Positions 48,492-60,400 of a DNA stretch of 64,000 nucleotides are shown here, piece after piece. The notes beneath the pieces were generated by a model, which saw only the letters and a list, made by a program, of their open reading frames with translations, made no database searches and was not told the DNA's origin. This DNA comes from Varroa destructor (lineage: Eukaryota > Arthropoda > Arachnida > Mesostigmata > Varroidae): assembly GCF_002443255.2 (NCBI RefSeq), contig NW_019211456.1, positions 42,554,986 to 42,618,985 of the forward strand, in the 5' to 3' direction. Each line of letters begins with the position of its first letter. The stretch's first letter is position 1. The position numbers and the translations under genes were made by a program.

Positions 48492-51400
48492 TAATGATTT
48501 TCCAAGATACTTCAGTGTTCCGCGACATAAATATAAAAGGGTATGGCATAGTACTGAAAACTGAAGGTATACCTTTGCAAGATGACGTTTTCAGATTACG
48601 TATTGCAGCATTAGGCACGACATGACATTGCAGAAAACCTTTCTGAAAGCTGGTCAAAAGCCCTATATAAGCGCAAACGTGGCCATTTAAGAGACATACT
48701 ACTCTATGCTAACAATAAACATCTAGTATGATGTGCGGGAAATTTCAATTATTTACATGTACTAATGTAAATAATCGTAATGTCATTTTTATGACACGCA
48801 TATTGTAGCAACGGTATAAGCATCCTGTTTTCTTAAATTAACAAATTCCGCTCACAGCTTTGCGGATTGCATGGACTGAGAGAAACACTTATTATACGTG
48901 GGTTTTTCACCAGAACTTTGTTGTTCGTTATTGAGCTGCCTATGACACAGAGGAATAATTGAATTTACGATGTGGACGGTCTTCGTTCGGACGTTTGTCC
49001 TCTACACACATACTGGGTGTATGATAAACTACCCTGCAGAGTAACTAGACCCGGGTCTGGCGGATTATGGTCAGCGAAGGGAAGAACTATCCTGATAGAT
49101 CTCTGAGCGACTGCGGACCTGCAACTATTTAATCTTGTAAATCTGAGGATGTGAAGTGGATTTTGTTGAAGCATCATACATCAAAGTAACGTTAGACGTA
49201 ACATAGTTATTTTAAATAACGAGTACAAAAAGAAAACATCTGTCGGACTAAAAATATTTTCACCTGATTTTCCCTAATAGCACACACGGTACAGACAAAA
49301 CCTGAAATGAGAAATTTGGGTGTCTAAAATGATCATCATAATTCTATTGGAATACTTTTCAACATAGGAATTTCAATAGGTAGTAGGGAGCGAAATCTCT
49401 AAGGTATCTTATGACGATACCGTAACGGTAAAGCACGAACCGAAACGAGCTTTCGTGAATGCATTTATTGGTACCTGGATTGTATGGTCACTTTCCTGTA
49501 TTCATCACGATCCTTGTAGCTATTATACAGCTATGCGTGTTATCAAGTTCGAATTTGTATGCTTCAGCAGCACGAGCTCGTTTGGAGATGCCTATTGCTT
49601 GCTCTACGCCGGTAGGCTGCAGAAAACAGACCTAGATCGGTTTGGTCCTGGCAAATGTTCAGCAGCAGTCACGGTAGCACCACCATTTTTTAGGAATGAA
49701 AATGAGAGCAGGGAGAAAAATAAAGTGAAAAGGACTGAAGACGTGAAACGTCAGACCGGACGCAAGATAAAGCCCGTGCGCAGAATCCTGTTCCCAGTAG
49801 AACCTACTAATGCCAATGATTTATATGCAATCCATTGAATATCCTTGTTAACTAACCACAATTTATGTTCTGATCAATTTACAGGTATTCATTGATATGA
49901 GCGGACGTTACCTGATAAACCCCGATGACATTAAACGGGGTAAGATGCTTGGCAGAGGCGCGTTCGGGTTCGTGTTCCGAGCTTCCATGCGAACAAAACT
50001 AGTGAGTGTGAATCGGATGATTTATTTGCAGGAGAGTTTTACGACAGATTTCCGATGTAGATGAGTACGATTTCCAATTACATAGAACTAGTTAATTTAC
50101 GCTGCGAGAATCTAGCCAAAATCTACCTAGGACATTGTCGCATCCTATCTTTCGGTTTCCGCTTCTTTATAGGGCTACACCGATGTTGCCCTCAAGATGC
50201 TACAGCCTGTTGACCCTGGTTTCGGAGCGCGCCATAGCGACAGTATGGCTTATAAGGCAGCTTCATCAAAGTGGGTTCGAGATCCTCTGCAGTATGCTGC
50301 TAAAGCCTATTATACAGCTCGACAGGAACTGCTTGTTCTCCAGGCACTGACCCATCCGTGCATCGTTCCGCTAATCGGTAATGTTCAGCATATTAAAGCT
50401 ATAATCTAGGTTGTAATGTTTCATTTTGGGGCAGACATGTTCAATTTATGATGCCCTTGTAAACCGTTTAAGCATCGAGCGGCACGTTATGAGTCGTTTC
50501 GAAGGGACTAGTCCTGATTACCAACCAATCTTTTAGTATTTGCTCAACAAAAATTCGTGTCTTTCTTGTAAATGGCAGATATTTTAAGTAGACATAGAGC
50601 TAATTATTAATTAGCGACATCGCGTTATCCATGACAATATTGTCGATGTAGATTGTATAGTCACCTGTAGCCGTACTTGTATATTGGCAGCTGATCTTGA
50701 ACTAAGCGAAATTCAGTTTACCAACATCTAAGAAAACCAGGAAGACAGGTGTTCTAGCAACCTCGTCCTGCTTGCAGGTGTCTGTCCACGTCCACTTGCT
50801 CTTGTCCTAGCCTTGGCCCCTCGTGGAGCGCTTGACGCGATTCTTCGCGAGTACCGTCGGTGCGGAGTACGGGTGGAAGCCTTCGCCCTAAGAACTACAG
50901 CGCTACAAGTAGCACGAGCCCTGGAGTACTTGCACCAGCAGAGAATAATTTACAGGTTTGTACGACTAGAACTTACTTCTATTAACGAACTTGCAGTAAT
51001 CCCTAATAGCCACAGCATCATACCGCTACAAGATGGATATTCGTGTTCCAAATGTGTCTAACGCCCTTCGGGAATAACTCATGAAATATCTGCCACAATG
51101 AAGTAGGTATTTACTAAGCTAGCCGGGTAGCTTAATACAGCATTATCTAACATATTGACATTCTGGTTAGGTAATTTCTAATATCCTCAAAGTAACGTTT
51201 ATATCCTGTGAGATCGAGCGAAAATGGTGTGGATTTTGTGCTTTCGACGTGCAAAACCAGCAAGTAGCGCAGCATATGCGCCAACCTTGCTCACGATTGA
51301 TTATTATTAGCGCGAACATATTATAAAAACAAACCCTTAATATTAATATAATAGAAGAATAACATCAATTAAAGTTACTACCATAAAATTTGGCGCCCAC

Positions 51401-54400
51401 GTTTGTTTAATTCACGCTTATCAAGCCTGTTGCATTGGCGATATTCGAGATGTGTTAACGGACTAATTATATTCATTCAACTCACTCTTAAAATTAATTT
51501 GATAATTAACACTACTAATTTGCAAGAAACACATGTTTATTTCAGAAGAGTGTATGATTTGTGCGCTTCGGCGAGGTATACTTACCTTGTTCTTTATCTT
51601 TTTTGGTGTACGTTAGGGATCTAAAGAGCGAAAATGTACTTGTTTGGACGTTTCCAACTCCGACTCAGCTGGAGGGCCCCGTCCGGGTGAAGCTTGCTGA
51701 CTATGGAATATCGCGAGCCGCCCTTCCGACCGGAACAAAAGGGTTCGGGGGTAAGTTCTATTTAAAGGCGCCATATTGCAATGCAAGTTGCGGATCCTGT
51801 GACTCTAGATCGAACGCATCGCGCTAGAACTAGCGCATTCTAACATTGCCCGTTAGCGTTTTCGCTGCTAATTAACGACACACGTTAAAATATATCCTTC
51901 AAACCGCAAGTGAGCGTGCCCGTAAATGGCTAGTGATGGACGTCGTCCAGCTATCCGGACCGCTAATTAGCAAAACTCTCACAAGATTTCTATTTACCGT
52001 TCGTACCTCCGTAAATCTAAGTACAACGAGTGAAATTGCGTTTCCTTTTATGTGTTTCCTATACCAATATCGTATAGCATCTCGTTTACCGTAACAATGA
52101 CTATTTCTTTAAATATCACCAGCGGTAAATGCGCGATCCGCTGTGATTTTTTGAGCAGATATTGTCGACGCAATGAGGGACAGCGGCACTGTAGTGGCGT
52201 CACGTAAATAGGACAGCTAGTTTTTCTAATAGAAACCGACGCAATTGAGATTTCTGATCACCACACTTCAAACGTGTGCAATACAGCTAAAACGAAGCTA
52301 ATGTACACGGTGTGCAGTTCATCCACATTAGCTTGCTAGTACAATAGTCCATTCTGGTTAATGCGCTCGTATTTGGTTGATTCACTTCACTGAGAAGTAG
52401 AAAAGCGTCAGTGAAGTCATCATACCTTACGTGTGAGTTCGACTTGATTTTAATAACAGTATTATCTATTTTTATTCTATTAACATTCGGGTATTTCTTT
52501 GAGGCTGCAAACTTCACTACGCATTATGACGCGACACAACCCCAACGGTTACAAAAGTTGCTGGTCATATTACGAGTTTATCGACTGCTGTCTTGTTTCG
52601 ACTACTAGAACTTGCTTGTCAGCTCTCACAAAGTACAAGTTAATACGGTGTTGCAAGATTTAGAAAACTACAAAAGTGACGTACTCACATAAAAAAAGTT
52701 TACGAATGGCCATTTAACAAACGCTTTCAGGGATAACAACCACCGACATAAACATTTCAAATGTTTATAACACGAATAAGGTTATATTTTATAACCCTCC
52801 TTTGACGTTGATGTTGTTTCTTTTTTCGTCTGGTACGTGAAATTCTGCACGCTGAAGGCAAAATAAGAACAAGGTTACTTAACGGCATATGAGAGCAACG
52901 AACCTTTTACTTGCGCTGTTAAAGGCCCTTATATCTAAAGCCCGAGGCGCACAATACTTGTAGGTTGGATGTTCGGACAGATCCCATGCCAGCTCCATTG
53001 ACTACTTGTGTTCATAATACAAGGGGATGTTTTTTACTGGAAACTCGAAGTCAGTTAGTATGGACACACATACAGAAATTAAGCAACATAAATTATACCC
53101 GACTCGTGAAGTTGAAGCTGAATATGTGAAGGTAAAAAGTAATATGTGAGGTGGTGCGGTCTTACCTCTACTTTCGGCAGCGTTATGTCTCCTGACGGTT
53201 GTAGGGAAGTTAGCGTCAACTGTGAGCAGCCAGAAAGACCTGGTCAGGAGCACAATTCTTTAGTTCATCGACGGGGCATAATGAGCCAACTTGAGACAAA
53301 CTTTGACGCCCCCTCTGGAAATTTACCCTGAAACAGAGGTTAGACGCATGGTAAACGTGGCGCAGATAAATTTGAGGTCAAATGCCGAATTTATTGACCT
53401 TCATGAATTTGTTTCTCCTCTCAGTGTGTAACCAGCCCAGGGGTAGGTTCGACCCGAGGGATTTTAAGTCCAAATAGTACATTCTGTGCGCTATTAAGGC
53501 TGTATGTAAATTTCAAGTAGCGTTGTTTTACAGTATAAAAATCTTTTGTCTCAACGAAAAAGGGGAAATACCACTGTACTATTGTCTTTGTTTGTTTACC
53601 CAGGCAGCATATTAAGATCATTAAAATGGTTCTCTACTTTGGTTGAGCCTCAGAAATGGTATAGCGTTAGGGGTGCAAGACAAATTGTTGTAATTAGTAC
53701 CTACTGTGTTGTGATGTCTATCAGAATACGAATGGCGAGGTTCGCTCGTGAGGTGGCAATAACTGCCAGGGCTTCGGTAAGTGGTAAAACCGAAAAAGAG
53801 GCCGAATTGTATTATAAGCACCTGTTCAGCTTTGTGTTAAAGCTGCTAACGAACTTTGCTATTGACTTCTTGTTTAAGGACGATGTTGCTTTAATCCACT
53901 GACGATATTAAGACTAAAGAAATAAAGCGGAGACGCCGAAGATGCGAACGTATAACGAAAATTCAACTGAAGCACCTCTTAATGAAGAAGGTGATACGTT
54001 GGTCGGAATGAGTGGGGGCTCTAGAAAATAAATAATAGAGTTAAGTACAGTTAGATACTCATTGAAAGAACGTATTTTTCTGTAGATTTTGCGAAGTTAT
54101 TTACGCTAGGCGCAAAAATGTTTTCAGCGTCAACCCTTCGACCATACTGTTTACGTTTAAAGTCGTTTAATGGTTAACGTATCTCCTCATGACGTTTCCT
54201 CTTTTTAGAACGTTATCATTTCAAAAATTGATCGCAGCCATTGTGGATGGGAAATGCTTAGCTGATATCGCTATATTTCATCATCTATAGGTAAAATGCT
54301 GGGGGGTCATTGGACCAACGGCTTGCTCTCTTCTCGAAGTTCACAAGTATAATACTAATAATGGAGCAGGTGTTCGCAATCTAAACATTTTTTAAAGCGT

Positions 54401-57400
54401 CCAATATTAACTTGACTGTATCTAAATGAACTAATTACTAACGATAGCTGTAAGATAATAGTATAAACTTTTTCTAACCTAGCTCTGAGTTTTTTTTTTT
54501 ATACCACAGTATGTTTACATATCTGCGCTGGTCTTTCTTTCAAAGTGTTCTTAAACGAGGTACATCTGTCTCTTTTTTTCAAAGGACGTCTATTTTGTTT
54601 TCCCCTCGAGAAGGTTACAGCTTGACCGCAATGCGCTGAGCCAGACAGCTGGGTTGTAGGGCGAAAGAGACCATACAAATAGACGGAACGCTGCTTTTGA
54701 TAGATTTAGCTTATTCTTCGCAAACTTTCTCATACGATTCCTTACATGATCTAAATAAATATTTTGGGTTTGTTAATTAACAATCCAGGATATCTGCGTC
54801 CGGCTGATGTCAGACCTTCGATAAATATTACAGGATTGGTTGTGCCCATAAATGAGCTTTATGCTTTCATTATCCTATTACGCCTGGGGCCGACATTTGC
54901 AGCAAGAGAAGTATTCCAGATAGAATTGTGCCATTTTTTTACAGTGTACCCGAATGGCTGGTGCTCGTTCTGTGGCTTTCTTAGTACTGTTGCTGTTAAT
55001 AACTTCATCTCAGTCTCACTACTTATAGTGAGGCACAAAGAACGGTGCGTTTTAGTGCGCGTTGTTTCCTTTTTGGGCGATGACGTCACGAATAGCTGGA
55101 GGGCATGGAACTACTACTAGTCACGCAGACAAACGCGTACAGGGACGTATGACTTAGCAGCTGGCGAATGGCGGATAGGAACTGCAAAAATAGCCTAGTG
55201 GTTCTCTGCCAAGCCGTACTACGATGGGACATGCGCCGGTCCAAACCTGGGCACTCGACGCCTGTGGTACGCAAGCAACGCTCACTAAGCGCCCACCAAG
55301 CGCACTGAAAAGAGCCGGCTTAACTAAGATTTTCTGGCGTGCGGCCAAAAGAAAATGACATTCAAGATGTGTTTCGTTATCAAAAAGCGAGTAAACTTCT
55401 TAACCGTGCACACGTTAAAAGCACCCAGGTCATAATAGGCTGTAGATATCCGTAGAATAGGATTTTTGTATTTTTGGCGTCTGCGTATTATTTATTGCTT
55501 TCTATTCATTGTCATTATATTGTAACGAATTCCAACTTTTCTCAGAGTTATTATAGATATAGAAATATAGATATTATAGAGATATAGAAATGTGGAAATT
55601 CTGTAGTAGTATAATAAGAAAATCGCAAATGACCATTGCTACTGATTTTTTTGCACCTGACCTGAACTGAAGGTGGCCATTCTAAGAACACTTTTATTAG
55701 GGCGTTGATATTAGTTATTCTTAGTGTATAAATGAGATAAGTACGACCAGAGCTAACATTCTGCGCCCGATGTTGTTCACGAACGCGATGGACTCTCTAT
55801 TTCTAATTTCTAAAAATCAGTCGAGCTCAACGCCGTTATTCTAATGCATGTGCTTATAGATCGATTGATTGTACAGTCTTGTAGCATGCTGCTGATGCTA
55901 AGTATAGAGAAGTGGCTTGTATACAAGTCTGTACGTGAGAAAATACCTGTAATTGGTGCCACCCTTTGTACCCGTACTTCAGGTACTGAAGGCTTTATGG
56001 CACCGGAAATTGTTCGCCACAATGGCGAAGAAGAGTACACCGAAAGAGTCGATTGCTTCTCATTCGGGATGTTTCTTTACGAACTTGTGGCTTTAAGGCC
56101 ACCGTTTGAAGGCAGCGACTGCGTCAAGGATCACATCCTGGATGGAGGACGACCAATGTTAAGCCACCGGGTAAGTGACGAATTTGTTATGAGAAAACCG
56201 ATCGTGCTAGTTTATTTCATTGTTGTTACCGCGATGAAGTGCTACCTGTTTTCATTGCTGCAGCTCCGTTCTTCAGTTTTTATGATTAGTATTTACTATT
56301 AAACAAACAGTTTTTATTGATTTTAAAATGCATTAACCATTCGTCAGCTTTACTGCCGATACGCCTTTCTTATTTAGATATAATTGTATTAGATACGATA
56401 GCTTGATTCGTGAACTTCATCCGACCCAATCACTATATAAAGTGGCGTGTTTTACATTTTTTAGTGCAGCATTTTCCACCGAGGACTCTATAACTGACAG
56501 CAGAGTTCGAAAGAGGCTTGCTAGGTTTAAAGGTAACATCTTAAACCTGGAAAATCGGTTGATGAGGCCCAACGAAAAACACGGTCGAAAGTTCGAAGAA
56601 AAACAGCCATCAAACAGCTTTGGAGTTTGTTGAGAAGCTCGGATGAGTATCTAATCTTGCCGGTTATCTAAATCTGTAAGCTTTAATCAGACTGAAAGGC
56701 ACTGTGACTTCACAATTTGAGGCAAAAGCCCTATGCAGTACCGCTTCTCCTCACAGCCCCACAGCGTTTCGGCGACACAAAGCCGGCGTTACCGCAATGA
56801 CAGGCTCCTACACAGAATTGTTACGGGTGACTGGAACTGGTATACCTTCGTCGGTATGAGGCAAAGGAATAGTCTGCATCAAGGGATACACCTGAACCCA
56901 GAGTTGAGCCAGATATCTCAATCCGGGAAAAACATAATTTGACCTCTATGGAACTGGAAGGGTTTTGCACACTGGAATATATGGAGAGATGTAAGGAGGT
57001 GGACAGGAACCTGTACACAGCTAGTCAACGAAATAAGACTTGTAGATAAAGATAAGTCATCCATCGGTAAAACTGCAAGCCACAGATTATAGAGGTCGCT
57101 GAGGTCGTCTTGTCAGAGCCTGAATAAAATATATCTGTGCCCATGGGATTATCCAGATCTCGCGTTAACGAAAAAATACTATATCAGGTTATTGCTAGAG
57201 GCAGTTTGTAACCAAACGTTTGGCATTGAAGATGGTTTCAAAAATTTCGTGAAAACAAAATTCTTGGATATCGAATCTGAACATTTTTAATAGATAGAAT
57301 AAAAAGTGGTTGAAACGCTCGAGCAGGTCGTAAGAAGTGAGGGCGAATCCTACTAAATTAATTTGTTACTATAATTTGGGTAAAATGCTCTTTTTCATTA

Positions 57401-60400
57401 GTACAAAAGACGGATATTACTTATGCACCAACGTAACATACTGCAAACGCTAGCGGCCATAAAGTACAATAACTTCATACCTTAGTACTTGCTCATTAAT
57501 TCATTATAATTAGTACCTCTATTTGAACTAGCTTTCGACTATGAAGTTGCGGCTTGCGGGTAATTACGTATTTTAATGACTTTTTTCTATTATCTTTCTT
57601 TCTAAAGAGCAGTGAGGGAAACAAGGAGTCAACTACAGCACAAACGGTCGACGCACATATTCACTGGCCATGCGCCAATACGGGTAGCAGATTCGTTCTA
57701 GGCATACGAGTGGTTTTATACGAAACTCATAAGATTCACACATTTCTTTTTAATCAGTGTGCTCTTAGAACCCATTTATAAAGCTTGTGTGGGATCGCGG
57801 AATGGGACCTAGTGGATTCATAACGAAAACAACTTAGCAAAATACCTTTCGGTACTGGGTTTGCATTCGCGTAAATAGGCATGCTATTACGCACGAGAAG
57901 AGCCAGCAAAGCCAATGTGCCGCCTGCTTAGTTTCTAAGCTCTAAATTACATGCTCCTAGTAGCAGGACCTTGGTGAATATTTGATATCCTCCCCGCTTC
58001 TTTTCTCTCTGCTGCGGTGCCTGTGCCCAGCGGGCGCGGAGAAGACCGTTGTGGGCGCTCCGCGAGAGTGGCCCGGAACGGGACTCCTGTTTGAGCAGCA
58101 GGGGGGCATCCAATAGAAACTGTGGTAGTAGCAGCACCACCACTACCAAAACATACATAGGGGTAAGTAAGATCCTATTCGTTTAAGTTTCTTTACCCGC
58201 ACAATCCCAGACGCTCCTGTAACCCTGCTGGAGTGCCTCGCTTATGTAGCAGTTTAGTCCTTGAGGTCGGGCCGATGCACTCCGCTTACTCCCTCCACTT
58301 GTAGAAGAACTGCTAGCACGTCAGTGCGAAGCAGTTTGTCAGCCGGGAGAATTGAAGGCAAGTCGTAGGCTCTACGGGGAGTTTTTCAGGGCGGAACGGA
58401 GCTTGCTTGGTGGAAAGCGATTGATCTTCGCTGTGGGAACATCAGATAGTTCAAAGCGTTTTCTGCTTGTAGAACACGCACGAATTAGGCGACTACGACA
58501 CCGAAGTAGCTCGTGATGATAATTACCTAATAGGAATCTTGCTTTTTTTGTGCTTACTAACTTGCGTGAGGTCCTCGGACTTTATGAAAATTGTTCGATG
58601 CAGACATCACATGGCGAACTTTACTGCATTGCTCAGGCTGAATACTCTGACTATTTCCATTTGAATTGTTTTATGAGTCAGGCACGCATGCCGGCTCTGT
58701 TATAGGAGTCTGCGTGATATGGCATTGACATGCTGTACATGGTGCATTATAAGGCTGACGCTGTGATTTGACAGCTTTCAAAGTAGATCTTTTTTATGTG
58801 CCAGAGTGCGGACAGTTCAGCGGAATAAGGTAAACGTCCCTAAAGAGCTTTTCTTCACTTGGCGTGTGCAGTGCAAACGCTTTTTGTTTAAGCTAGCCTT
58901 TGGTTTAAGCCGCCGAGCTCAGGCACGCTCAGCTCGAGAGACTGAACGTCCTTTCGTTCAAACGTGGAACTCACTGATAGAGGTTGTCAGGTTCCTTCTC
59001 TAGAGGGAACTTTACCTTACAGGATTTACAGGTATGACCAAAAACAATCAAGGCCCAATAATTAGTTATATGGTTTACGTGATCTTTTTTGACTATCCAC
59101 GTCAGTTTAATTAGTTGAGTGAAGAGACAAAATGGCAGATCATATTTATGTAGATTATATTAAAATAACATAGAACTAATTCTAGAAACAACGTAAATGA
59201 TGTACACGTGTCTTTGCAATACCGACATGTCAGGATGCACCAGTGCGTCTATCTAGAGTGAGCCAGACGATTGCGCATAGCCGATGAGATAACACAAACA
59301 TATTTGTGATTACACAGACGCATTTATATGGCCATGTAGATCTGTGGATTCAACCAGCAAAAATGGTGTATTTGCGCGCAATTTGGATGCACATTTTTTG
59401 GACTTCTGCAAAATTGTTTTCAAAGGTGCTTTCCTTTCATGAATAATTCAATCCTACACCTTTGTTTTCTGGGGTTTGGTAGTAGTTCTGCACCCAGCGA
59501 CCAAAAAAATGAGTTGGTAAGCTTTACGATAAAAGGCGAATGACGCAACGTTAGATCGCAGCACGCAGCAGTGTCACCGAACGCTCTACACGAAACCCGC
59601 GATTATCTATGCGCGTTGTTATGTATGTAGCGTCGTATCTTATACTGGTAGCACTGACGTTACGATGCAGTCATAGTCTGTTACTTTGTGCCAGCACAGC
59701 TACAGAAAAACGGTCAGACGCACCACGTTTCGAGGCGTTTTGGATTGTCTGGCTTTCCGGATTGGTCTCGGCATCCCTTTGCTAGATGCTTACCTAGCTG
59801 TGTAACACACTTGGGACGTGCGTTCCTGTGGTAGGCTGCTGTAAGCCTATGTATGTCTCGGACTCCCAATGTTCAGGAAAGAGGACAGAAGGCCGACCGA
59901 CTACGCAGATAGCTCTGATGAGGGACGATGAGGTTAGAGCCACCAGTTACCCGCACAGAGTCGCTCATGACCTACCGATGCTGCTCGTTCCGCTTTTTGT
60001 AAACACTGGCGCTCGTAGTCGAGTCGCCTAACTACTAGGTCGCTGGTAGGAGCCATGTCTAAATCTAAATGAAGACAAGTTTGTTCATGTGGCAACGGTA
60101 GAGATTCTCAGCAAGCTTCGGTCTGCTGCATGTTGGCCAACAGCAGTATTCTCGCATTGCGCACATACCGGCGTAGTTTACCACAACACACATGTTACTT
60201 CAGGACTACGACGACGTTCGTAGGACTGGTAGGACACGTCTCGGAGACCGCGATCATCGGTGCTATGGTTGGAAGTTTAGACTTACGACAAGCGTGTACA
60301 AATATAGCCACGGCAGTCAGACCCACGGGTGGACAGGCAAAAAACAACCTAGCTAGGTGGGCAGGAGCACTTCTTCCTTTTGTATAGCACTGCCAACCAT

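Larger units (their letters stand above)
44699..49884. other. LRRK intron 13 (5.2 kb)
   Basis: No missing exon is needed, because the flanking exons join in phase 0 and read through the expected LRRK1 sequence. Contains the pogo-like relic (46638-47110) and an AT repeat at 48449. The plus frame at 49455-49838 ends in lysine-rich sequence (NKVKRTEDVKRQTGRKIK), lies 47 bases before exon 14 but stops, and is left unassigned. Confidence 0.6.

Noticed and set aside
49455..49838. Possible extra LRRK exon before the kinase
   Set aside because: It ends in a stop, and exons 13 and 14 already join in phase 0 through conserved LRRK1 sequence.
53546..55120. Two 118-codon plus frames in LRRK intron 17
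   Set aside because: No domain, non-ATG starts, unrelated to LRRK; left unassigned.
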